A DNA stretch of 64,000 nucleotides, taken from the NCBI RefSeq assembly GCF_000237805.1, contig NZ_CM001376.1:1478349-1542348 (forward strand), given 5' to 3'. The stretch comes from Jonquetella anthropi DSM 22815 (GTDB taxonomy: Bacteria > Synergistota > Synergistia > Synergistales > Dethiosulfovibrionaceae). A program made the translations under genes and the position numbers. Position 1 is the stretch's first letter, and every line of letters starts with the position of its first letter. Shown here one piece after another: positions 7,383 to 15,921 of this stretch. A model generated the notes under the pieces. The model was not told the origin of the DNA. It did not search any database and saw nothing but the letters and a program-made list of their open reading frames with translations.

Positions 7383-8008
7383 GAGTCCAGCCCCCACGCC
7401 GATGACAGGTCCAAACCGTTGATCGGCTGGCTCCAGTTGCCCTCGATCATGAACTTGACCTGTTTGAGGGACGGGAAGTTCTCAATGGCCGTCCGCACAA
7501 TTCCCTTCACCAGAATCGAGGCGTTCTCAGGCTTCAGCTCCGCCAGTCCGGCGGCAAAAGCCTGCGGCAAATCCACGTACAGAGCCGTCCCGTTCCGGAA
7601 CAGGTGACGAACGGTCACGCCCTTGAGCCACTGTTCAGAGCTGGAGGCGAAAACTGTGTTCAGCGTCCGCTCCACATCGGTTTCCAACCGGTCAGAGATG
7701 ATCTTCAGATTCCCTGTCGCCAACCCCTGCGCGCTCAGCGTGTAGATTTTAACGTCCGGCGACTTGCCCACCGCGACGCTCTGCGGCCCCGACTCGGCAA
7801 GAATCTTTTTGGCCTCCTCGACGGTTGAAACGACGCCGTCAGGCGGCAGAGCCCCTCTCTGGTCCATCGCCTTAAACAACGCCCCGCTGCCGTAATACCC
7901 TACAGCCAAAAAAATCAGAATCAGAGCTGACCAAGCCAGCCAGCGAATCAGCCATGGGGTACGGCGTTCCTCCCGCATGGTGCGGCGCCGGTATTCTCGT
8001 TCTGTCAT
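7379..8008 (-). CDS. GerM-domain (GerMN) membrane-anchored protein
   Basis: A short cytoplasmic basic N-terminus (about 1-18) precedes one membrane helix (about 20-42) and an exported domain of about 160 residues. That domain resembles GerMN/sporulation-GerM domains (KIYTLSAQGL near 88, VERTLNTVF, then the TALYVDLPQAFAAGL and VRTAIENFPSLKQVKFMIEG segments). Such domains are linked to cell-wall functions and occur outside spore formers. It sits directly after an N-acetylmuramoyl-L-alanine amidase gene, consistent with an envelope role. Specific function is unknown. Confidence 0.75.
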   Translation of the reverse strand: MTEREYRRRTMREERRTPWLIRWLAWSALILIFLAVGYYGSGALFKAMDQRGALPPDGVVSTVEEAKKILAESGPQSVAVGKSPDVKIYTLSAQGLATGNLKIISDRLETDVERTLNTVFASSSEQWLKGVTVRHLFRNGTALYVDLPQAFAAGLAELKPENASILVKGIVRTAIENFPSLKQVKFMIEGNWSQPINGLDLSSAWGLDS

Positions 8009-8033
8009 TTGCCTTCAACTCCTTGACGTCTGC

Positions 8034-9878
8034 TTACTGATCAGGATGATCTTTAAAGTACTGCTGAAGCCCTTTCGCCACGCTGACGGCGATTTTCTGC
8101 TGGTACGCTGCCGAGGCAAGCCGTTTCACCTCTGCCGGGTTCGTGATGAAGCCTGTTTCAATGAGAACGGCCGGCATCGCCGCTCCGCGAAGGACCGCAA
8201 ACGGCGCCTGAGCGACCCGCCGCATGATAATACCATTTTGTCCCCCGCTGGCGTACAGCGCTTCAGCCAGATTCGTGCTCTCCGATATTTTCGCGTTCTG
8301 CTGCATGTTTCCGAGAATCGTCATCAGCATGTCGGTTCGGGAATCCGCTGACGCTTTGCCGTTGTCCATTATATCGGCATTTTCAATTCTCGCGAGTTTC
8401 ATGGCATCTTTATCGGTCGGCAGGGCCATGATGTAAATCTCCTGCCCCTGCGTCGAGTTCGTCTTGCTGGCTACCGAGTTCAGGTGAATGCTCACAAACG
8501 CCGAGGCGTTCAGCGAGTTGGCCAGAGCGGGACGCTCCGAAAGGGTCGGATACGTGTCGCCTGTGCGGGTCATTTGGACGTCGATGCCCAGCTTGTTCAG
8601 TTCGGTTTTAAGACGGGTCGCTATCTGCAGGGCGATAATCTTTTCCTTGTAGGCCCCGCGCATGGCGCCCGGGTCCTTGCCGCCGTGCCCAGGGTCGACG
8701 ACCACCAGCGGCCTTGCCCGTTTGGGCTTGGGCAGATGGGACGGCCTCGGCCGTTGAATCTGCTGGGGAATCACGGGAGTTTTTCTGCCCGCCGAGCGGT
8801 TGATCGAAGCGCTCACCGACTCCACTGAATCAGAATCCTGCGCTTCTGCCTCCTTCGCCGGCCCCCCTTCGGAGACGGCCCCGCCGGTCGAAACGCCCGC
8901 AGTGGCGCCGCTTCCCGCGACCGATGGAACAGCGGCCTTTTTCCCCTTTCCGCTATTCGGAGACGTTTCGGCGGTCGACTGGGTTTTATTCGACGGTTGA
9001 GCCGAACCAATGTCCAGCACGAGACGCTTGGGGTTATCAAGCCAAAAATACCGGCCAGTTCTCCCGGCGAACCGAACTTCAAGGCTCGCCTCCTTCCCGC
9101 AGATCAGAAGAACCGTCACCCCCGGCTCGGCCAACTTGGCGGCCCGAACCGCCCGGTCCGTCGCTTGGGCGAAGGTGGCGGTCATCTGTCCGTCTGAGAG
9201 TTGGACGTCCGGCGAACTGGATCCTTCGACGTCCACAACCATTCTAATGCCCGTACCAGCCCGCCCCCATCGAATGTTGGATACCTTCGAAGAGGTCTGT
9301 TTTGACGGCCCAGCCGGCGCAGGAGCTGGCGCTGCCCCACGGACCGCGTCTTTCCGGCCGTCGGTCGGCCCTGTCGGAGTATGGGGTGTTTGATCTGCTG
9401 CCGGAGGCGGCACACTTTGGTCGGGAACGTTTTTCGTCTTTCCCCATGACAGAGCGAACGGAAGCTTATTCTTTCGGAGAAGATTTTTCAGAACTCTCAG
9501 CCCGCTGTCGGCGTCCACCCAGCAGTGTTCTTCGTCAATCACGGAGGTTCGCGGCATGGCAACGATATCGAAGTCAGTCCACGCCATGGCGGCGCCATTC
9601 ACGACTCTCAGCTGATGATCACCTAAAACGGCGGAAAACTCGCCGTTTTGGATCGTTCCGTGGGCGCTAAGCAGCCCCGCCGCGACGTCAAGCGCCATCA
9701 TCAGAGAAGGGCCGTCATCTCTCACTGGAACGGTACCGCAGGTTTGACCGTCCTGAATCAACTCTCTGACCGCCGCATGAACCGGCAGAGTTCCCCAAAC
9801 GAGCAGGACGGTCAACAGAGCCAACCAGGCGAAAAAACCCCGGCGCCGAAGTGCGCCTAAGTTACCGAAGCGCCGCAT
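8034..9878 (-). CDS. N-acetylmuramoyl-L-alanine amidase (AmiC-like, AMIN plus Amidase_3)
   Basis: Exported zinc amidase that cuts the bond between MurNAc and L-Ala in peptidoglycan. After a signal peptide (hydrophobic core about 15-33, cut after VHA) come a copper-amine-oxidase-like N-terminal segment, a Pro/Thr-rich linker, an AMIN-type domain (about 190-300), a second low-complexity linker and the Amidase_3 domain (about 385-610). The last has DPGHGGKDPGA, the VSIHLNS histidine and the IETGFITNP end. I chose ATG 9878 (MRRFG); a TTG four codons earlier is possible. It overlaps the end of the threonine aldolase gene. Confidence 0.88.
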   Translation of the reverse strand: MRRFGNLGALRRRGFFAWLALLTVLLVWGTLPVHAAVRELIQDGQTCGTVPVRDDGPSLMMALDVAAGLLSAHGTIQNGEFSAVLGDHQLRVVNGAAMAWTDFDIVAMPRTSVIDEEHCWVDADSGLRVLKNLLRKNKLPFALSWGKTKNVPDQSVPPPAADQTPHTPTGPTDGRKDAVRGAAPAPAPAGPSKQTSSKVSNIRWGRAGTGIRMVVDVEGSSSPDVQLSDGQMTATFAQATDRAVRAAKLAEPGVTVLLICGKEASLEVRFAGRTGRYFWLDNPKRLVLDIGSAQPSNKTQSTAETSPNSGKGKKAAVPSVAGSGATAGVSTGGAVSEGGPAKEAEAQDSDSVESVSASINRSAGRKTPVIPQQIQRPRPSHLPKPKRARPLVVVDPGHGGKDPGAMRGAYKEKIIALQIATRLKTELNKLGIDVQMTRTGDTYPTLSERPALANSLNASAFVSIHLNSVASKTNSTQGQEIYIMALPTDKDAMKLARIENADIMDNGKASADSRTDMLMTILGNMQQNAKISESTNLAEALYASGGQNGIIMRRVAQAPFAVLRGAAMPAVLIETGFITNPAEVKRLASAAYQQKIAVSVAKGLQQYFKDHPDQ

Positions 9879-10905
9879 ATTCCCGTGCAACCACGTCGGC
9901 CGCCCGTTCCACGTCAGAGTCGTTAATTCCCATGTGAGTCACCAGACGAATACGCTTCGGACCGGCCGTTGTTCCGAGAACTCCAGCGGCCTGCAGTCGA
10001 GCCAAGAACTGGTCTCCTGTGACCGAGTTCTCCGGCAGGGGGAAATAGATCATATTGGTGCTGCACTCCCTCTCTTCCACCGGAAGGCCGGCGCCGCGAA
10101 GCATCTTGCCGAGAAACGCGGCCATGCGGTGGTCTTCCGCTAGGCGGTCGATGTTGTGCCGAAGGGCGTATAGCCCGGCAGCGGCCATGAAGCCGACCTC
10201 TCTCATCTCGCCTCCGACCCGTTTTCGGTTGAACTGGGCGTGGGCGATGAAATCGGCCGAGCCGCAGAGCATGGACCCCATCGGCGCGCCCAACCCTTTG
10301 GACAGACAGAATTGAACGGAATCCGCCTGATCCGTGTAGGCCTTCACGTCGATTTTCCAGTAGACCGACGCGTTAAAAAGCCTCGCTCCGTCCAAGTGAA
10401 CTGCCAAATTCTTCCGCCGTCCGGCCTGGGCCGCTTCCGCCATCCGCTCCGGAGATATGGCCACGCCGCCGCAGTCGTTATGAGTGTTTTCCAAGCACAG
10501 AAGCGTCGCTTGGGCAAAGTGGACGTTTACTTCTGGGACGGCCCCTTCAATCTCGTCTGGCGACGGACAGCCCGACGAGTCGTCCAGCAGTCGGGGCAGG
10601 AGCCCCGAAACGGCGCTCAGCCCGCCGGCCTCGTAGGCGTAAATGTGGGCGTTGCGGCCCACAAGCGCCGATTCGCCTCGGCGGGTGTGAGTCATCGTCG
10701 CGACGAGGTTCCCCATGATGCCCGAAGGCATGAACAGGGCTTTCTCCTTGCCGACAAGAAACGCGGCGTATTCCTGAAGTTCGTTCACCGACGGATCGTC
10801 GTCGTACCCGGCGTCCCCCACCCGAGCCTCAAAAATCGCCCGGCGCATCGGCTCATCAGGACAGGTGACCGTATCGCTACGCAGGTCAATTACTCGATCG
10901 CTCAT
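9862..10905 (-). CDS. ltaE: Low-specificity L-threonine aldolase
   Basis: PLP enzyme splitting L-threonine or L-allo-threonine to glycine and acetaldehyde. The 347-residue protein begins with the diagnostic DLRSDTVTCPDEPMR, has the glycine-rich PSGIMGNLVA, the HLDGARLFNA segment and the PLP-lysine context CLSKGLGAPMGSML. In a peptide fermenter it would feed glycine into catabolism. It overlaps the amidase gene downstream and follows the PHP gene by ten bases. Confidence 0.92.
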   Translation of the reverse strand: MSDRVIDLRSDTVTCPDEPMRRAIFEARVGDAGYDDDPSVNELQEYAAFLVGKEKALFMPSGIMGNLVATMTHTRRGESALVGRNAHIYAYEAGGLSAVSGLLPRLLDDSSGCPSPDEIEGAVPEVNVHFAQATLLCLENTHNDCGGVAISPERMAEAAQAGRRKNLAVHLDGARLFNASVYWKIDVKAYTDQADSVQFCLSKGLGAPMGSMLCGSADFIAHAQFNRKRVGGEMREVGFMAAAGLYALRHNIDRLAEDHRMAAFLGKMLRGAGLPVEERECSTNMIYFPLPENSVTGDQFLARLQAAGVLGTTAGPKRIRLVTHMGINDSDVERAADVVAREYAALR

Positions 10906-10915
10906 AGTTTCCCCC

Positions 10916-11746
10916 TCACTTTCTCGAAAAGACGACTCCCAGCTCTGACCAGTCGATGATTCCCGGCGGGACGGCGACCCCCAGCCTGTACCCCGGACGG
11001 TTGGCCCCGTGGAAATCGGACCCGGCTGTCGTTTTAAGGCCCAGTTCTTCCGCCAAACCGATCAGCTGCTCTGCCGCCTGTCGGTCATGATGTCCGGAAA
11101 AACATTCCATCCCCCACAGTCCTAGGTTCTTGAGGTCTTCGACGATCGGCCGAAGTTCCTCAAACGGCGCCGTCTGAAGCGGGTGAGCCAGCACGGTTTT
11201 GCCGCCCGACCGATCGATCAGACGAATGCAGTCTGCCGGCGGGAACCCGCGCTTGACTACGAACGCCGGCGCGCCGCGGCCCAAATATCGAGCAAACGCC
11301 TCTTTCAGGTCGCGAACAAATCCCCGGCGAACCAGCGCCTTCGCGAAATGAGGCCGGCCGATGACCCCCGGGCCGGCTTCTTTTTTCACTTCGTCCATTG
11401 TGACATTCAGTCCAAGATCGTTCAGCTTGCTCAGCATTCTCTCGTTGCGCTCGTCGCGGCAGCGCCGAAGCTCAGCCAGCTCTTCGTTCAGCAGTGGATT
11501 GTCCACGTCAAAGCCATAGCCCAAAATATGGAGCGTGCCGGGCCACGCGGCGGACATTTCAATGCCGGACAGGCATGCCATGCCCAAACGAGCGGCTTCT
11601 TTCATGAACGAGCGGACGCCTTCTGCGGTGTCATGGTCCGTCAGAGCCATGACACGAATCCCCGACGCGCAGCCAAGTCGCGCCAGTCGAATCGGCGACT
11701 CAGTCCCGTCAGAACAGTTGCTGTGACAGTGAAGATCAATTCTCAT
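10916..11746 (-). CDS. PHP-domain phosphoesterase (RNase AM/YciV-like)
   Basis: Metal-dependent phosphoesterase of the polymerase-histidinol phosphatase family; relatives remove phosphate from 3',5'-nucleoside bisphosphates or trim RNA 5' ends. The 276 residues show the four PHP motifs: DLHCHSNCSDG at the start, LTDHDTAEG near 36, a GIEMSA segment near 62 with GRPHFA, and the C-terminal GSDFHG. Its ATG overlaps the stop of the upstream phosphodiesterase gene (ATGA). Confidence 0.85.
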   Translation of the reverse strand: MRIDLHCHSNCSDGTESPIRLARLGCASGIRVMALTDHDTAEGVRSFMKEAARLGMACLSGIEMSAAWPGTLHILGYGFDVDNPLLNEELAELRRCRDERNERMLSKLNDLGLNVTMDEVKKEAGPGVIGRPHFAKALVRRGFVRDLKEAFARYLGRGAPAFVVKRGFPPADCIRLIDRSGGKTVLAHPLQTAPFEELRPIVEDLKNLGLWGMECFSGHHDRQAAEQLIGLAEELGLKTTAGSDFHGANRPGYRLGVAVPPGIIDWSELGVVFSRK

Positions 11747-12267
11747 CGCTCAGGCCCCCATCCTTCAAAAGCCAACCGGCTGCCTGAAAGAGTCAGGATC
11801 TCTACGCCCTCGTCGCTTACGACCGCCACGCTGGCCGGATCCCGCCCTTTTGGCAGAGCCGCTGAACCGGGATTAAGGAAGATCGTCCCGCGCTCGCGAA
11901 TAATGGACGCCACGTGAGTATGTCCGGTAATCGCCAAGTTGGCTCGAAGGGCAAGCGACCTCGCGCGGAAATCGGTGAAGTCGTCGCCGTGCGCCGCTGT
12001 GATGACTCGGCCATGCCACCTCATCTGCAAAAACGGCTGAACCGGCCAGCCGATCAGGCGCGACAAAACCGAGCTGTCCGTGTTGCCCCGAACAACTCGA
12101 AGGAGTATAGGCGAGCTCCGCAGAGCGGCCGCCAAAGGGTCGTCCGCCGACGAGAGGACGTCGCCGGCGTGAATGAGCTGCTCAACTGCCCCGAAGACGT
12201 CCAGCGCCCTGCGCCACGCGCTAAGGTCCCCATGAGTATCAGAGATGACTCCCAAGCACATGAACAT
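11743..12267 (-). CDS. YfcE/MJ0936-type metallophosphodiesterase
   Basis: Small calcineurin-like phosphoesterase with dinuclear metal site; relatives act on phosphodiesters in vitro. Motifs are GVISDTHGD near the N-terminus, HAGDVLS, VRGNTD and GHTHVAS, followed by LNPGS, all expected ligand sets. Three ATG/GTG codons in frame lie within 12 bases; AAGGAA fits ATG 12267 (four bases) or ATG 12261 (ten bases). First gene of a unit continuing into the PHP gene. Confidence 0.85.
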   Translation of the reverse strand: MFMCLGVISDTHGDLSAWRRALDVFGAVEQLIHAGDVLSSADDPLAAALRSSPILLRVVRGNTDSSVLSRLIGWPVQPFLQMRWHGRVITAAHGDDFTDFRARSLALRANLAITGHTHVASIIRERGTIFLNPGSAALPKGRDPASVAVVSDEGVEILTLSGSRLAFEGWGPER

Positions 12268-12308
12268 CACTTCCTTATGAGGCTGGCGTCGCTTGTATCG
12301 CTTTGTAA

Positions 12309-12317
12309 ACTATAACA
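12309..12317 (-). promoter_or_regulatory. Candidate extended -10 promoter for the YfcE-like gene
   Basis: Minus strand reads TGTTATAGT (TG, one base, TATAGT), 42 bases before the start. No good -35 is seen. Confidence 0.4.
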
Positions 12318-12402
12318 CAGAAAGCTCCCTTCGCCTGACGGCAAAGAGGACGGTTTTTCGGCAAAAGCCCCGGCCGAAGCGTCATTCAGGGGACAAGCGC
12401 AG

Positions 12403-12437
12403 CATATAAAAGAAGGGGAAAGGCTCAGCCTCTCCCC
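12403..12437 (-). terminator. Terminator after rpsA
   Basis: On the minus strand GGGGAGAGGCT pairs with AGCCTTTCCCC around a short loop, then TTCTTTTATA. It lies 16 bases past the rpsA stop and closes the 17-kb gene run. Confidence 0.75.
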
Positions 12438-12453
12438 TCGTTTCTCTTCGTCC

Positions 12454-14106
12454 TTACTGATCCAGCTTAAACGCGCCGCCCAGCGCGTCGCCGAAGGTGA
12501 ATCCGCCTTCGTCGCTGGCATAGCCAGCCGCGGCGTGGTTCTGCTCCTCGCGGCGCTTATGCTGCTGCGGCCTGTTTTCCTTTCTCTCGGCCGAGCCGCG
12601 CGGCTCGCCGGCCTCGGGCTTTCCGGCCTCAGGGGCCTCAAGGGCACGCAGGCTCAAGCGAATGCGGCGCTCCGTCGGGTTGACTTCCAGAATGCGGGCC
12701 GTGACTTCCTGCCCCTCAGTCAGGACGTCCTTGGGCTTGTCAACTCTCTTGGAGCTCAGCTGGGAAATGTGAATGAGTCCTTCGACTCCCTCTTCCAGCT
12801 CGACAAACGCGCCGAAATCGGCCAGACGGACAACTTTCACCTGAACGTCCTGCCCTTTGGCATAGCGGTTCTCGATGCCGTTCCACGGATCGTTGAGCTG
12901 CTTGTAGCCCAAGCTCATCCGACGGCGGTCGGCTTCGACGTCCAACACGACAACTTCGATCTCCTGTCCCTTGCGGATCACGTCGCGCGGGTGCTTGATG
13001 CGAGCCCAGCTCAGGTCGCCGATGTGGACGAGCCCTTCGATGCCGGGCTCCACTTCGACAAAAGCGCCGAAGTCGGTCACGTTGGTAACCACGCCGGTGG
13101 TCGTCTGCCCCTTCGTCCAGCGCTCCGTCACCGTATCCCACGGGTCGCCCTGAACTTGGCGCATGCTCAGGGAGATCTTGTTGTTCTCCCGGTCAATGCC
13201 GATGACCTTGACCTTGACCTCGTCGCCCTTCTTCAGGAGGTCTTTAATCTTGGCGCTTCTCTGCCAAGAGATCTCGCTCAGGTGGACAAGGCCGTCGATC
13301 GGCCCCACGTTGACGAACGCGCCGAACGAGGTGAGGCTGCTGACCGTGCCGTCAACGACGTCGCCAACTTTGACGTTCTGATAGAACTCTTCGCGGCGCG
13401 CGTTCAGGTCCTTGTCGAGCAGGACGCGGCGGGACAGCACAAGGCGGCGTTTCCGCTTGTCCTTCTCCAGCAGGCAGACTTCGAACTCCTCTTCCTCAAA
13501 GCGGCCCGGGTTCACGCCCCGGCCTTCGGCGGCCAAGTGGGAAATCGGGATAAACCCTTCAAGGGAGCAGCAGTCAACGATCAGACCGCCCTTGACCTTG
13601 CGCAGGCCCTTGACCTTGAGCGGCTCGCCGGACTCGAGCTTCTTCTCCAGCTCGTTCCAGCGGCGGTCAAACTCACAGCGCCAGCGACTCACGATCAGCT
13701 GAGCTTCTTCGCCGTCGCGCTTGCTGGTCACCTGAACTTGGATCGTATCGCCGACTTTGGGTTCGGGTACGTCATTGACCAGCACGTGATGAGTCCATTC
13801 GCGCTGAGGTAAAAATCCTTCGCACTTGTATCCGACGTCCACAAGCCAGCCGTCGCCAGCCGGCGCCTGTCCGACGATGACGCCCTCAATAACCTTGCCC
13901 CGGGCAATCTCTTCGGCAACCGCGTCGTACTCAGCAAGCAGCGCGCCCATGTCCATCGATTCATCGCCGGACTCGGCTCCTGCGTCATGAGCCGGCGCCT
14001 CTGCGGGCGCATCAGCCCCGCACCCTGCAGACGAGCAGCAGCACGGGCAGGCGTGAACTTCTCCGGCAGTCTCATTCAGTTCTTGATTCTTCAGCTTTTC
14101 ACTCAC
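12454..14106 (-). CDS. rpsA: 30S ribosomal protein S1 with Cys-rich N-terminal extension
   Basis: mRNA-binding ribosomal protein. The 550 residues contain five S1 (OB-fold) repeats at about 70-140, 158-226, 246-315, 331-400 and 416-486; repeats three to five have the typical FGAFV core. The Arg/Glu-rich C-terminal tail is disordered-looking. Unusual is the N-terminal extension of about 65 residues with H18-A-C20-P-C-C-C24 and C29, which could bind metal or be redox-active. GTG at 14106 is favoured: AGGGGG is nine bases away, while it abuts the ATG at 14115. It overlaps the ispH stop by eight bases; ispH-rpsA linkage, even fusion, is known in Clostridia. Confidence 0.9.
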   Translation of the reverse strand: MSEKLKNQELNETAGEVHACPCCCSSAGCGADAPAEAPAHDAGAESGDESMDMGALLAEYDAVAEEIARGKVIEGVIVGQAPAGDGWLVDVGYKCEGFLPQREWTHHVLVNDVPEPKVGDTIQVQVTSKRDGEEAQLIVSRWRCEFDRRWNELEKKLESGEPLKVKGLRKVKGGLIVDCCSLEGFIPISHLAAEGRGVNPGRFEEEEFEVCLLEKDKRKRRLVLSRRVLLDKDLNARREEFYQNVKVGDVVDGTVSSLTSFGAFVNVGPIDGLVHLSEISWQRSAKIKDLLKKGDEVKVKVIGIDRENNKISLSMRQVQGDPWDTVTERWTKGQTTTGVVTNVTDFGAFVEVEPGIEGLVHIGDLSWARIKHPRDVIRKGQEIEVVVLDVEADRRRMSLGYKQLNDPWNGIENRYAKGQDVQVKVVRLADFGAFVELEEGVEGLIHISQLSSKRVDKPKDVLTEGQEVTARILEVNPTERRIRLSLRALEAPEAGKPEAGEPRGSAERKENRPQQHKRREEQNHAAAGYASDEGGFTFGDALGGAFKLDQ

Positions 14107-14968
14107 TTCTAACATCCCCCTTGACGTCCACGGCTTGGCGGGCCGCTTGTATGAATTCCTCGATCAGCCAGTCGGGTGTGCTCGCACCGGCTGCTATGCC
14201 CACATGGGTCTTTCCGGTAAACCATTTGCCGTCCAGCTCGCCCGCTTCTTCAATCCACAGGACGTCGGCGCCGCAGCTTTTGGCAATGTGAAACAGTTTG
14301 GCCGTGTTGGCGCTGTCCCGGCCGCCGATGACGACGATGCCGTCGGTCCGCTTGACCAGTTCGGCGACGGCGCGCTGCCGCTCGAAGGTGGCCCGGCAAA
14401 TGGTGTTGTGCGCCTTGACGTCCGGGGATATCCGAACGGCTGCTGACACAATGGAAGCGAACAGATCTTCCGGAAGCGTCGTTTGTGACACGAAACCAAT
14501 TCGCTCTATTTTAGCAAGGTCCTGCAGGTCTGTCGAGTTAGATACGACTTTCGCCCCGTTTTGAAGCCCCCCGACGATGGAGATCACTTCCGGATGACTG
14601 GCGTCGCCTGCGACGACGACCGAATAGCCTTCGTCCTCCAGCGCCTTGGCCCGAGCCTGAGCGACCCGAACGAACGGACAGGTCCCGTCGATGATTCGAA
14701 CGTTTCTCTGCTTCAGGGCATTTCTCAGATCAGGCGCTATGCCATGAGCCCGAATAAACACCGTCGAGCCGGACGGAACGTCTTGCGGCGACGCCACGAC
14801 GCGCAGGCCTTTCTGCGCCAGTCGGGCGATCTCCTGCGGATTGTGAATCGGGCTGCCGACGCAGTACAGCTCGCCGTCAGAGGACAGGGCCTTTTCCATC
14901 TGAGCGATGGCCCGTTTGACGCCGAAGCAAAGTCCCGTCGGCTCGGCTTTGGAAAAACGAACCGTCAT
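14099..14968 (-). CDS. ispH: 4-hydroxy-3-methylbut-2-enyl diphosphate reductase
   Basis: Last step of the non-mevalonate isoprenoid pathway, giving IPP and DMAPP through a [4Fe-4S] cluster. The three cluster cysteines are present at C14 (GLCFGV), C97 (GTCPFV) and C191 (TICRAT). The catalytic glutamate follows in SHPEV (about 127), and H42 lies in IHNPQ. The 289-residue length is normal. It starts two bases after miaA, whose substrate DMAPP it makes, and overlaps rpsA. Confidence 0.96.
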   Translation of the reverse strand: MTVRFSKAEPTGLCFGVKRAIAQMEKALSSDGELYCVGSPIHNPQEIARLAQKGLRVVASPQDVPSGSTVFIRAHGIAPDLRNALKQRNVRIIDGTCPFVRVAQARAKALEDEGYSVVVAGDASHPEVISIVGGLQNGAKVVSNSTDLQDLAKIERIGFVSQTTLPEDLFASIVSAAVRISPDVKAHNTICRATFERQRAVAELVKRTDGIVVIGGRDSANTAKLFHIAKSCGADVLWIEEAGELDGKWFTGKTHVGIAAGASTPDWLIEEFIQAARQAVDVKGDVRSE

Positions 14969-14970
14969 GG

Positions 14971-15921
14971 TCAGCCCTCCAAATGCCGGCGCGCCGCTTC
15001 CAGCATACGTTCGACTGTCGTCTGAGCGCTGAGTCTACCCCGATCAAACCAAACAGCCGGTTCAAACTTGCGGAACCACGTCATCTGCCGTTTGGCAAAC
15101 TGCCGAGTTGCCGTGACGTCCCCGTCCAGCGCCTCTTGGTACGTCATACGGCCTTGGTGATACGCTGCCAGTTCGCGATAGCCGAATCCTTTCATGGACG
15201 GCAGGTCGGCCGAAAATCCGTGGCTCAGAAGCCACTCGACCTCGTCGGCGTACCCGGCGTCAAACTGTTCCTTTACCCGTTGGGCGATGATTTCCCTCAG
15301 CTCTTCCCTGTCCCGGTTTAATCCCAAATACAGCACGTCCAGCGGACCGCCGGTCTTTTTAGCCTGAGCGAAGAGCTCCGAAGGAGGCGTTCCCGTCACG
15401 CTGTAAATCTCCAAAGCCCGAAGGATCCGGAATCGGTCGTTCGGGTGAAGCCGCTTGGCCGTCAGCGGGTCAACCTCGCCGAGCCGGCCGTGCAGCTCGA
15501 CGTCAGTCATGCCGTTCAGCTGCGAGCGTACGCCCTCGTCCGGCGGAACGTTGACCGAAATCAGCCCGCCCATCAGCGCTTGATAGTAAAACGGCGTGCC
15601 GCCCACAAACAGGGGAACCCGGCCCCGAGCGGCAATCCGCCGGGCGGCGTCGAGGGCGTCGCGAGCAAAGTCCGACGCGGTGTAAACCTGGTCCGGGTCC
15701 GCCTCGTCGATCAGGTGATGAAGGATAAGCCGCCGCTGAGCGGGAGAAATTTTGTCCGTTCCGATGTCCATGTACCGATAAACCTGCCGGGAGTCGACGG
15801 AAATAATCTCGGCGTTCAGCCGATCAGCCAACTCAAGGCTCAGCGCCGTTTTTCCAACAGCCGTCGGCCCGATGACCGCCAGAACTTTCAGTCGGCCGGC
15901 GGCAGCTCCATCACAGGCCAT
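14971..15921 (-). CDS. miaA: tRNA dimethylallyltransferase
   Basis: Transfers a dimethylallyl group to N6 of A37 in tRNAs that read UNN codons. The 316 residues have the P-loop GPTAVGKTALS, ISVDSRQVYR, DEADPDQVYTASDF and the GTPFYYQAL segment, ending in the tRNA-binding QFAKRQMTWFRK motif. I chose ATG 15921 inside the mutL end (11-base overlap); a TTG three codons earlier is possible. It lies between mutL and ispH. Confidence 0.96.
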   Translation of the reverse strand: MACDGAAAGRLKVLAVIGPTAVGKTALSLELADRLNAEIISVDSRQVYRYMDIGTDKISPAQRRLILHHLIDEADPDQVYTASDFARDALDAARRIAARGRVPLFVGGTPFYYQALMGGLISVNVPPDEGVRSQLNGMTDVELHGRLGEVDPLTAKRLHPNDRFRILRALEIYSVTGTPPSELFAQAKKTGGPLDVLYLGLNRDREELREIIAQRVKEQFDAGYADEVEWLLSHGFSADLPSMKGFGYRELAAYHQGRMTYQEALDGDVTATRQFAKRQMTWFRKFEPAVWFDRGRLSAQTTVERMLEAARRHLEG

